Translations under genes and position numbers: made by a program
In this document: piece after piece, positions 36,681 through 48,312 of the stretch
How positions within the stretch are numbered: the first letter of the stretch is position 1
How the letters are laid out: each line of letters starts with the position of its first letter
The notes under the pieces: generated by a model
Told to the model about the DNA's origin: nothing
The model's input: the letters and a program-made list of their open reading frames with translations, nothing else
Database searches by the model: none
From: Lanius collurio
Taxonomy: Eukaryota > Chordata > Aves > Passeriformes > Laniidae
Direction of reading: 5' to 3'
Length of the DNA stretch: 64,000 nt
Assembly: GCA_020086605.1 (NCBI GenBank)
Contig: JACBWW010000050.1
Coordinates: forward strand, 642,664 to 706,663

Positions 36681-39600
36681 ATGTAAATTTTTTTTTATAC
36701 ATGTACAAAATATTTTTCATCTCCACTGCTGCCCCATGTCAAATACCCGAGGCCATCCAGTGCTTTAGCAACAGGAGTCTAGAGGAGCTTCATACTTACA
36801 TAGGCACTGCGTGGGGGTGGCTGAGCCCCCAGGATGTCCCCAACCCCCTACCCAAAGCCTTGACCACACACGATGGTCAGCAGGACAGAGCAGCCTCTCA
36901 GCTCTTCCCAGGAGCAGCCCTGTCCCACATGGTGGAGTAGGCTGGGTTTAGGCATCTCTGTCTGGGGAGAGAGGGCCAGAATCAGGGCTGATAGGTTTGC
37001 TTTGCCCCAGGTATCTCTGCTCCTTGCCCAGCCATTATTCCAGGTTCTTCTGGGGGCCATCTCCACCCCAACTGCCCAGCACTCTCCAGAGCCTGCAAAT
37101 TGATAAGGCTGCTTCATGATCTATGGCTTCTAGTTTTAATTAAAGCTGCCTCCTCTGCATAGCTCCCAGCCTTGTGCAGACAGCAGCACAAATTATTTCA
37201 ACCTCTGTGATCCACCAGATGCCAAGCTCACAGTTATGAGCTGACATTATTCAGGAAAATTCTCCCCCTCCTCCTGCTGGCTCAAGTGAAGTTGGAAGCA
37301 GAGAACTGAGGAGAAGATATATAATGACAGCAAACCAACCCTCCACTTGTGACCCTGACTAAGCAGAAAGCTGGTTAAGCACGTCACCTTCAAACCTCCC
37401 CATCTCAGGAGCTCCTGGAGGGCAGCAGCAGAGGGGATGAGGAGTCAGCCCAAGTGAGCCTCTCACTCTCAGCCTCCTTCAGGGCAGCAGGCAGCTCCTG
37501 GTCCCTTGAACTAACAAGACAGGTCCCAGTCAGGAGAGCACAGTGTTTCCTATTTTGAGAATCCATTCTTGATACCTACTGACACATTCTGGGAGTGGGG
37601 TGCAGGTTAGGGCTCCATTTACACCTGGAGTCACTTCTGGAGTTATCATTACCTCACTCCTCTGCAGGTGGGACTGGGGACATTAAGGGGCTGTGACTGC
37701 CCTGATCACTCTTCATGGAGCCCCCACAACTCTCTGCCCTGCACAAAGCCAAGCCCAGAAGGCTTTCCATGGGCACCATGTGTTGTCCTCACTTTCATGC
37801 TGCTTTTAGAGCACATGAGGTTCAAGCAAGTCATTTTATCTTCAAAGCACCTTGGTGGAGGGGGAAAAAGAAAAACCCCAGACTCCTGACCCTGCATTCT
37901 AAGTGGGGATGTCCTGCACTTGGACCTTGCTTTTAGAATGACCCTTGGTAGAGATAGTACTTAAATTCTGATATACTAGACCACTGACAGATAATCTTGT
38001 TTGCAGAGCAGGAGGTTGTCTTCTTCCCTGTATAATCAGAGCAGAAGACACAGCTGCCACCAGCTCATTCCTCCCAGGCTCCCTTCACCTCAGGGCTCCT
38101 AAAGTTTGGATCAGAGGCACCACAGTTATAGTCAGCTCAAGACTTGCTGTTGAGGGTCTTGGAGGGAGATGTCAGACTCAGGTGCTGTGTACCAAGACAC
38201 CTGTGTCATGCAAACATGTAAATAAGCACAAATATTAATTGATGAGAGGGCTCTGAGGTCACTGCAGGATTGCAGGCAGCTTCAGCTCTTTCATGTGTGG
38301 GATGTGCAGTGTCTTATTTCTCTCATGTCTCCAGTGTTGTCATAGAAGCAAGCAACATATTTTCTGGTAGAGATCTACTCTGGTACATCCCAACTGGTAC
38401 ATTTTGTGCTTTGTTTCTGTCTCCAGAGGACAAGAACAACCATTTCGAACCTGTGTGAACTTTAAGGATGTTGCAGCATGCTGGGTGTTTTCAAAGGACC
38501 TGTGGTATCCACCTCCAGGAAACAGATTGAAGTGGCAGGGGTGAGTGGTTGTACCAGAGAGTGATGCTGCTCCATGGGCTTGGACTGTTAATGCAAAAGA
38601 TAAACAATTAATTTATGTGAAAATACCAAATATTTTTAGAAATTATTTGTACATTCAGCCTTTTAATAGAGGTGGAGGGGAAAGATTTTTCAAGATGACA
38701 ATTGACATAGAATTTGACTCAAAGGAAGAAGGTGAAAATGCCCAAATTCACGCTTAAGAGTTTATTTCTTCATTTAAGGTTTGAAAGCTATATAAAAATG
38801 GGTACAGCTCCGAAATCTTTTCCCATAATGGAAACCAAAGTGATTCAAATCCAATTAATTCCTGAGTTCTTTAGCCAGTTTGCTCACACTTGTGACACTC
38901 AGTGATCCCACAGAAACACAGTTCAAAGCCAGGTTCCTGACCTAGAGCCCTGAGCTCCAGTTGGGCTTCAAAGGGAAGCTTGCTAAGAAGGTCGATCTGG
39001 AGACACAAGGCTGCTCCTCACCCCTGGGAGGCTGTCCCTTATTACACCCAGCTGGGAGACAGCGTCCCTGTGCTTCAGCTGGGGACCAACCCCCCAGCCT
39101 TTTCTCAAAGCTGGATGTTGTGATGACTCAAATGAGCATTTCTGCCTGTGGTCTAGCAGGAGCTGCACACTGTGCTGTGTGTCCTAGCTGAGGAAGCGTT
39201 TTCCATAACATATGGAGCCCCAATCTATGTTTATAACAAGGCATGTCACTTAAGAGTACAGCACTTCCCCCAATGTCAAAGAGAAAACAACCACCCAGAA
39301 GATAAAGTGCTACTCAGAGCTATCTCAGAACCAAATGGTTTTCTTCCCAGTGAAATGGAAATGCAGTATGATTAGGACTGCCAGCGTGAACACAGAGCTC
39401 CATGCAAAATTCATACAATTTGTGTTTCCTGAGTCCCTTTCTTCCTTCTCACTTAGGCACCTTCTACAAAAGTATCAAAGCACAGTCAGCAGCACCCAGC
39501 TGGTCCAGGAACATCCCTTCCTCCTGCAGAGCTCAGAAAGTGATGGATGGAGACACTGGCCCTCTCTGGAGGCAGCAGGACACTGCAAGCAGGCATTTGC

Positions 39601-40242
39601 TCTGAGCTCTGCCTGGCCACATACTTGCAGTTCTCTGGTATGCTCAAAATGACACTGGTTCCCCTCTCACACCGCTGCTCATACTCATGAGCATGTCTCT
39701 GCAGGCACTTATCAAGCTGTGCCACCCCTCCATGGGCTCAGCCTGGGAAGAGCTTCCATCTATACTGGAAGGAGTCCTTGGGAGTTCTGCTTTCTGCTGT
39801 CCCTCCTCTGCACCTCCCTGAGGTTATGCTGGCAGTTCCACATGGTCTTGAGAGCACCTACTCCCCCAAATCACCTTTTCCTGGCTGAAAAGAACACCCT
39901 CCTGCCCTTGGAGGGGTGCCAGTAGCCTCCCATCTCCAGCCATAGCCTGGGATCACCTCCGTCTGCAGCAGCTTTGGGGTGAATCCAAACTCAGGTAAAG
40001 TGCTCTTGCTTTTTCCAGGAGAAAGCTCTGGTGCTTCCCTCTGACATAAAAGATGATGGTTGGGGCTCTTCTGGAGTCACAGGTGATGTCCTAACTACAG
40101 TTACAGCTCATATTTTAGCAAACTTAACTTTGGTTCTCCTCATAAATTCTCCTCAGGTTCAACCTTGATGGTTGTCTTCTATGAGGAAACGTCGCTTGTC
40201 TCTGTCCTACCTAAAAATATCTATTGGAAAGGGGTAAGGATT
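36681..40242. other. Intergenic, nothing recognised
   Basis: About 3.5 kb of unique sequence. Open frames such as 36587-36940 + (which begins inside the CR1 fragment) and 38545-38757 + lack splice context. I see no repeat insertion. Confidence 0.5.
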
Positions 40243-40541
40243 GGAGCAGGGTCTTCTCAGTGGTGCCAGAGCAAGAGGCAACAGGCACAAAGTGAAATAA
40301 ATGAAATTACACCTAAACATAATAATAACTTGTTTATTGAGCAAGTGGATGGACAAGGCAGCAGGTTGTCATGAGAGGTTGTGAACTATCCAAGAAGTTC
40401 TGAGAATCCTGAGAAATTCAAGCACTGCCTGCACAGTCTTGGGCAAGCTGCTCCAGCTGGTCCAGCTTTGTGGAGGGCTGGCTTAGACACCTCCAGAAAC
40501 AACTGGAGAGATCCCCAGCCTCAGCTATCCTGTGATCTGTT
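40243..40541 (+). repeat. Degraded CR1 3' fragment, sense
   Basis: An old, diverged copy: 'caagaggcaacaggcacaaa', 'ttacacctaaacataataat', 'gagaggttgtgaactatcc', 'gggcaagctgctccagctgg' and 'acacctccagaaacaactgg', ending 'tatcctgtgatctgtt'. The block order matches CR1 although many bases differ, and a stretch of about 10 bases is inserted near 40495. Confidence 0.72.
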
Positions 40542-42359
40542 CACCTCAGCCAAAAACATAATTGTTGCTGGAGTTGACAACACCTTTCTGTAGCATGTGA
40601 AACTTCCCCAGCCTTTTGGGAGAAAGCTTGGGTCTCCAAGGAGGCACCATTAACTGTGCCCCTTTCCCTGACCCTTAAGCAAAGTCTTCCCTAAACAGAA
40701 ATCTAGGTCATAGTTTAATTTTATCTTTTTTTTTTTTTTTCTTTCCATAAAGTAATGTCCCAATCATTTTTTTTATATCCTGCATGTGGCAGAAGGCAGA
40801 AATCAGGGGGAGGATGAAAGCCAAACATGGGACAACTGGGAAGCAGCATCAGAGCCACTGAGTTACCTCGGGGTTGCTGTCAAATCCGTTATTATTCGTT
40901 ACAGTAATCTCCTGCAGACTAATGGACATGTGTCCTATTAGTCCTGCAGTCACCATGGGTAAAATAAAAAGCTTTGGACAGTTCTAGGAAGGGTCTCAGT
41001 TTCAAGCCAGTTTTATATCACAGCCTGTTTTTGGTCAGTGGTGCTCACTTGGGTCCTCCTCAGAGCAGCTGTTACAGGAACAGAATTTCTTCCTTATAGA
41101 TGACCATCTCTTGTTGGTTACAGCTCATGCTCTGGGTGATAAAACTGCAGGGAGTTGTATCAGAGTCAAGGTGGAATCCAGACCTGAGCCCTGGTGAATT
41201 GAATGGGGCCAGAGCTTCCTAAGTGGCCGTTCAAACAAAAATAGGTATTTGGGAAATTTTATTCGAGACTGCATTCAATCATATTGCAATATTGGACACT
41301 ATTTGCTGGTGCTAGCTTTATTTTTTTTTTCTTAGAAAATAATCTTTTAGCAAAAAAACCATGTCATTGTTCTGCAAAGCTTGCTGACCTTGTGCTAATT
41401 AGCCACACTTTTAGGCACACAGCATAACCTCATGCTAAGCCAAACAATGAGTAGCCTATGAATAAAAAAACCTACTGTTAAATTTCACATTTGGCTTTAA
41501 ACTTAAAGACTTCCATGGGGGTGGGAGGTTGCTTCACTCTATATTTATCTCTTTAAAATTAACAGAAAGGAAAAAATAGGCCCCTTTGCCCTCGGACTGG
41601 AACATAAGGTCAGGATGACAAGTGGCACAGGCAGGGCTGAGGGAGTCTGGCAGCTCAACCATCACCATGGATGTGCTGGCAGTCCCCTGGGCTCGACATG
41701 CTGCATCCAGCAGGAAATGATATTCCCCTTGTGTCCTGAGTCACTCCTCTGTAAATCCTGAGATTTTACATCCATGACATGTTAAAAAAAAAAAAAAAAG
41801 AGAAATTAAAAATAGTATGCTCAGTCTTTCCTGCCAGTTCTTGACATGTGATTGCTAAAAACATCAGGAGAAAAATACTTGCCATTTGTTTCCAGAAGCC
41901 CTGGGGAATGGAGATGTGAAACCTGGGAGTGGCTCAGAGGCTTTCCTAGAAAATGGCCCTTGTCACACAGCCAGATATTTCACAGGTCCCAGGAGCTGCT
42001 GGTGGTGAAGGGATGAGGCATCCCCTCATCCCTGAGCTGTGTCAGGGTGTCCACTGCTGTGCTTGGCCATGATGAAAGCTGTCTTTGGGCTGAAGGGAAC
42101 AGAGACCCTCCGGCTCTCTTGGTGTCCCTGCTCTCCTCTGCTCTTCCTGTGGCTCTGCTTGGCTCTAGCCAGGTTGAGGATGGGCCATCTCCATAAGGAA
42201 ACTGGCACAGAACCTGCCAAAACATAGGGCTGCTGGGCTGAGCCTGCCATGAGGTGGAGGACAGGTGGTGGCTCAGATGCCATCCCAAGGCAATGCTTTA
42301 TCTCAGATTTCTAAATTATGAACCTAGGCCTCCACAAATGGCTATTTTTGTCTCTCTAA
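40542..42359. other. Intergenic with homopolymer runs
   Basis: It contains T15 at 40726-40740 and A16 at 41784-41799, and an AT-rich part at 41220-41580. The minus-strand frames at 41980-42288 overlap one another and have no known content. Confidence 0.55.
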
Positions 42360-42539
42360 TGGGGTGGGTAGGCCCTGGCATAGGTTGCCCAGGGAAGCTG
42401 TGGCTTCCCCATCCCTGGAAGTGTCCAAGGCCAGGCTGGATGGGGCTTGGAGCAACCTGGGACAGTGGAAGGTGTCTCTACCGGTGGCAGGGGCGAGATG
42501 GGCTTTATGGTCAACCCAAACGAATCCATGATTTTATGA
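42360..42539 (+). repeat. CR1 3' fragment, sense
   Basis: 'ggccctggcataggttgccc', 'ccatccctggaagtgtccaa', 'gcttggagcaacctgggaca' and 'gggctttatggtcaaccc', ending 'catgattttatga'. Confidence 0.94.
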
Positions 42540-45109
42540 CATTTGGACACTTCAGGGTCCCAAATGCTAGAGTAACTGACAAAGAAAATGTTAGAAAGTG
42601 GATCCTGTTTTGATAAACCTGATTTTGGTGTTAAAGTAATTCTTCACTGGTAAACCTTGATTCAATCTCAGTTGCAAATCCAAGGTGACAGGTCATAAGG
42701 GTCACTGGTAAAACAGGGAAACAGAGGATAGACATGGACTGAGGAGTCTTTGACACTAGTTACAAATACAAGTGAAGGCAAACATAGAAGACAGTGACTT
42801 TGACAATCTCATCCCTGAGAGAAGCCAGGGAGCAACAGGGACCCTGAAGTCAAGTCTCACATCCCTTGATGGAAAGTTTCATGGTGGGATTTTTCCAGAA
42901 GCATCCCAGGTTAGTCTTCCTGCCTGCAAGAGCCTGTGGTCATCCTGCTCTGGCTGCAGCCGTGTGAGGGCCATGAGAGCCTGGCCATGAGCCATTGGTC
43001 AGGTCCTCTCACCTGCTGAGCTCAGCAGCACCACAGCAAGGGGGAAGCTGAGAACACTGAGAATTATCTGATTAACAAGAAGCATTAACTGCATTCTTTA
43101 ATCATCCATGGCACATTTTTAACTGCTGAAGATACAGTCACACCACTCAGATCTGTCCCAAGGACTGAGAAACTTGAGGATGCTGCTTTTTTTGTCCCTT
43201 TCTCTTGCTCATCAAGGGCCATCTACCCTGGGCAGATGTACACCACCACTGCAGTGCTTCAGGCACCCAGCCTCAGTGGAAAACCCGAGGAAATTTGTAC
43301 CCGTGTCAGGCCAAGCTCTATCAGCCTGTAAATAGCAGTGATGGCCCTGAAGTGCTGGGGGGAATGGGAAATAAATATTCCTTCCCCTGGATACTACTGG
43401 GCTAAAACACATCATCCAAAGTCCCCGCTGTAGGGCGAGATTTCCCCATGGGGCTGCACATGAGGATGTTGAATTTGAGGCTGCTTATTGGCATTTGGAA
43501 GGAATTTGTTCCACCACTGGAAACTTTCGTGGCCGAAGAAGTTAGAGGGGGAAAAGCCAGTTAAACTTTGGCCTTTTTCTATGGAGGGTAAACTTAGAAA
43601 CATGACTTAGATGCATAATTTAGAAAACCAAGATAAAAGTCAAGCCAGCTGCTTACCCTACAGCTTTTTTAAAGATTATTGCTTACCAGGCTTAGCCACA
43701 GGGACTAAGTGCATGTTTGGAGTGCAGATGTTTCTGGCTAAGCCATGAAACCCACCAAGTGTAATTTTTGACCATGTAATTCATCCTCCCTGAACAGACT
43801 CAAAACCTAGTGAAGCAGGAAGGAACAGGATGTGAATTGCAAAGCATCTTTGTGCACACAGGCTTTGGTGACCAGTGATATCCATGTTGTGGTGTGATGA
43901 GATTTACCAAGGGGTTTTCTGATGAGAGAATATCAGTGGATGGTAAAGTTGAAAGCCTTGACACACCAGAGGAGCTGTGTTTGTGTATGGACAGTGAAAA
44001 TAAGTTTGCCACTTATTTTGTCTTGGTCTAAACTAAACCAAAATTAATGCCATGATCTCATCTTGTCCTAGATTGGCTTCTAGTCAACAGCTCTGAATAA
44101 TTCAGGAGAAAGCCTCTCTCCTGCCAATTACCACTGAAGCCAGCACCTCCAGCCCCTTCAGTGTGCACAGCCCTGGCTTTTTGCTCCTCTGGCAGACACT
44201 GCCTATCCTGGGCAGGGGGACACTTCCATGTAAAAATGAGATTTCTGCCTGCTGCATTGGTTAGACACTTCCATGTGATAAAGGGAAAAGGGAAAATCCA
44301 GCTATTCTTCATCATGTTAGGAATAAACTCCGTTCGTGTGATGTGCAGCTTTAATAAATTCATTGCTGCAGTTAAAAATCTTTCCTACTGAATGAGGTTG
44401 TGGTTAACAGGACAAATTATAAAAATCTGTGCATTTCCACAGATGCAAATCACTAGTGGGACACTCTCCTGCTCCATGCTGCTCCTTGAGCACCTCTTGT
44501 GACAAAGAACTTTTCTGCAAACAGAGTTGCAAGAGCAAATTGAGATGTATTGAAATATCCTCAGTCACATTTTGTACTGGTGCCTGACAACAGTCAGGTT
44601 TTTCTGCCATTTCACCCTGCTCTCACACACTGTCGCAGCTTCCAATAAGAAAATATTGAAAGACGGGCTTTTTTCAGACTTCTGTAGGCTTTGAGAAATT
44701 GATCTTGCCAGGGTTCTGGGCACTGTAGTTAATTTGTTCTCTTTCTAATGTTAAAAACTTTGTTGTGATTTCACTGTCCCAGACAGACATCATGGAAAAA
44801 ATTGTGCATGTCCCTGATGCCATCTCTTAATGGATTAAAATAGACTTGGAGGTACAAGGTAAGAGCAGAAGGTGGTGAATTGCATCATGCACAAGTTCTG
44901 CTGGTTTCCATTTGAACCCCTTGAGCAGAAGCCTGAGTCCCTTTCACAGCAAAAGAAACTTCATGCCAAGATCTTGAAATTACTGTTTTAACATCTCTCC
45001 ACAGTGATCTTCACAAATCCAGGCAGTCAGAGCTGCTGGCAGGCAGGTTCCACCTGCTTCCCTCACTGGGACTCATGGACACCCCAGCCAGGATATGGGG
45101 AAGCCAGGG
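42540..45109. other. Intergenic, nothing recognised
   Basis: About 2.6 kb of unique, mildly AT-rich sequence. Short open frames only. Confidence 0.55.
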
Positions 45110-45400
45110 AAGGATTTCTAACGAGCTGTTTGCCACCTGGCTGGCCCCTAGCACCTTCTTGTGCCTGGAGTTGTTGCTCCAGAGGGGCAGGACCTTGCAC
45201 TTCTTGTTGAAGTTTGTGTGGCTCCTGCCAACCCATTTCTCCAGGCTGTTGAGGTGCCCATGGATGGCAGAACATCCATCCGGGTCCATGAGCCATTCCT
45301 CACAGTTTTGTGTCATCTGCAAACTTGCTGAGGGCTCTCTGCCCCATCATACATCCCTCAAGTCATTAAGGCAGAGGTCTGGGCAGCACATTGAGGGATT
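45110..45400 (-). pseudogene. CR1 ORF2 (reverse transcriptase polyprotein) remnant, C-terminal part
   Basis: On the minus strand this reads as a broken late portion of CR1 ORF2. A frame over 45322-45011 keeps the recognisable stretch DPDGCSAIHGHLNSLEKWV, then FNKKCKVLPLWSNNSRHKKV and GASQ, the region following the reverse transcriptase core in CR1. Matching DNA blocks on + are 'cccatttctccaggctgttg' and 'catctgcaaacttgctgagg'. It has lost the rest of the element and drifts out of similarity on both sides, so it is a dead fragment and not a host gene. Confidence 0.85.
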
Positions 45401-47990
45401 TCAGCCTTCTTGGTGGTCCAGGTTGGTTCTGATGAGCCCAGGACAGGATTTCTGGATACACTCAGGAGCCTAGCTTCTTTTAAAAAGCCTGAACACTTGC
45501 AAACATCAGTGTTAAACTGTGGCTGTTAGATTTGCAAGTACAAGCACTTCAGAAGTGCCAGCATTAAAGTTTCATATCCAACTTACATCATTTCTCTCAG
45601 CTGTTGTTCACTGGCTCACAGACACTTTTCCCCGGAGCAGACAGAGCTCAGGAATGTGTGGTTAACGCGTGGTTTGACATGACACTGCCTCGCACTGCAG
45701 AAGTGGGTAATGGGCCCAAAAACTGCTATCACCAGCTAGTCAAGGACTTCCTCTGGACCGTAGTTTCTTGTCCCCAAGTGGTGCCAGGACAACTCTTCAT
45801 GGGGCCACGCTGTCAGATCAGTTGTGGACATTACCTGGTTTAAAAATGCCTAACAAGGAAGAAGCAGCTTACTGTGTTGACTTGGCATTAAGTGCTCCTC
45901 TGAAGATTAAAGCAAGGGTTCCACTCAAAAACTGGATGAACTTGCAAGGGAACTGAAGCTGAAATAAAGTTTTGATAAGCCATGCCCTTGTCTAACTTTT
46001 GAGTGGGTGACTTTTTTTGGAGCTACTAATGAAAATAAGTCCAATGGCCCGTGACTCACTCTCAGTGACTCCTCTTCATTTAGGAACCAGTTGGTAACAG
46101 ACCGACATAAGGAGCAGCCAGCATGTGTCATTCCCAGACACTTCATCCCCATGGAGATCTCCTGCCAATACCTGGTTTGCAGTGAGATCAATGACCTGGC
46201 AGTTCACCTTTAGGCTCCATGGGAAAGTAATTGCAGGAGGAAGCATGAGGAGGTCTGCTTTTGTCAGGCAGGCTCTGGCAGATTGTCAAACTGGCAGCTT
46301 CCATGTGCAGGTGAGGAGAAGGTGCTTAGCCTGGTTTCCTGTGGAACTGGGGCTGCTGCCATCAGACTGCGAACAGCTTAACCTAAGGGAGTGAGGAGGC
46401 TGCAGTAAAGAGCTTAAAAAAAATAAAGTCCTCTAAAACTTGTAAGAATAGAGAAGCACATAGAGAAAAGCAATGTTATTGGTGCTGGCACAGAGGGAAA
46501 GACAGGGAGAATTTTCCTTCTAGACATTGCCTTCAGCAGATGCTGCTGGCCGTGGTCGTACTTACCAACTAATCCATGGGAATAAAACTCCAGGGAACGG
46601 CTTGTGCAGTCCTCTGGCTGGGTGACACTAAAGGAGGAGAAGAGAGACATATTTTCTGTGGTTGTCATGGGTGACATGAGAGAGGAACTGATGAAAGGAA
46701 AGATCTAAGAGAGGAGAGCAGAACTGGAGCTGTTTTGAAGAGAGCAGAGCTCTGTGATTGTGTGTTGTAGAAGGTTTGCTGAAGCTGGGGCTATAGCAGT
46801 GCAAGAGGTACAGCAATGTGTGACTGTCTGCAAGAAACCAGGCTACATGAAATCTTTTTTATCATTTTGATAGCTCCCACAGTAACTTTTGTGCCACGGA
46901 TTAATGTTTCTGCAGAGAAAAGGATCAGAAAGCTGGGAGAGTTGTTCATGGGTCTTCCTCCATCAGCAGAAATACATCTCACATTCAGCCACACTTGGTA
47001 AACCAAGATGTGTTTAGCCTGTAGCTAGAAATGTTTATAACTTGTTTTAATATTTATAATTTGTCCCTGAAAACTGCACTGAGTATGTCATCATGCTGGA
47101 AAGTGTTCAGCTGGTGTCAGCTGAAGTAAGGGAGGTGGGCAATTATCTTTCAAGAAGTCTGTGCATTCAGGTATTAAAACACCCACCACTGCTGCAGTCT
47201 GGTCCATGTGAAAGGCTCAGCTGCTTTGCAGTCTATTTTTACAACTTCTTGGGGTCAAATCATTTCTGCAAAGGAGGATTTAATGAGAAGGACTGACCCG
47301 TCCTGTTCCTCCTGCTATTTGGCCATGACATTTTACCCAGCTTGTCTTCTGCTCGGAAGAAAAATCATTTGTCAGGCCCACTTTGTATAATGGGTATTTC
47401 CATGAGATTGCCATGGCACCCCTAGGGGTTCCAAAGGCCTCTTATGGAGAAGGATTTGCCCGGCACTTGTGTTCCCTGACTAACCAGCCCTGTCCCGTAA
47501 GGTCACGACATCAGTGCAACCAAGCCCCCAGCCACCCTTCTCCACCTCAGGAGCCTGTGCCAGGAGAGCACAGCAGAAGCATTTCTCCCAGCAAAACATG
47601 TCCAACCCAGCAAGTTCACCAGGGAATGGTTTGCCAGCAGCTGGGTTCGTGGCAGCTCCTCAGGATCCCCACCAGACAACTCGCTCTGAAACCCAGTCAT
47701 CCAAAATCCTGGGAGGAGTGAGAACATGCAGGTACTGTGAGTCTGACTTCACCAGTGCACTAGGCCTTGGTCTCAGGGCTCCGTGGCTCCTCGTGGCCTA
47801 GCATTTTGCAGCCATCACAGAAAAAGGATGGGGAGAAACAGGTTGTAATTCCAGCAAGTCCATGAACTTCCAGTCAACTACAGATAGGAGTGTCTTTGAC
47901 TCAAAGCTCCAAGCATTTGGAGGTATCCCTCCTTCTTCTACCAGGAGAAAGAAATGTTCTTGCTGAAAATGGGGGCTGGGCTGGGGTACA
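45401..47990. other. Intergenic, nothing recognised
   Basis: Unique sequence. Open frames at 45604-45843 +, 46414-46677 - and 47383-47721 + have no splice or family support. A lone AATAAA lies near 45963 without a gene upstream that I can support. Confidence 0.55.
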
Positions 47991-48312
47991 TAGAATCACA
48001 AAATCTTAGAATCATTTAGGTTGGAAAAAACCTCTGGGCCCATCAAATCCAGCAGCTGCCCCAGCACTACCACGGCCACAACTAAAACATGTCCACAAGT
48101 GCCACATCCACATGGCTTTGAAATCTCTCCAGGGATGGGGACTCAGTTACTGTCCTGGGCAGACAGTACCAGTACTTGACAACCTTTGGGACAAAGAAAA
48201 TTTTCCAGTATCCACCTTAAAATGTCCCTGGTGCAACATAAAGCTATTTTCTCTTGTCCTATTGCTTGTTACTTGGGAGAAGGGACCAATACCCCCAAAT
48301 CTGCCCCTAAGC
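47991..48312 (-). repeat. CR1 fragment, antisense (about 320 bases)
   Basis: 'tagaatcacaaaatcttaga', 'aatcatttaggttggaaaaa', 'catggctttgaaatctctcc', 'actgtcctgggcagacagta' and 'ttctcttgtcctattgcttg'. This is the best-preserved copy of the subfamily that includes 11432-11670. Confidence 0.93.

Noticed and set aside
45011..45322. Minus-strand frame that looks like a real protein
   Set aside because: It is a piece of CR1 ORF2, so it is listed as a repeat remnant and not as a host gene.
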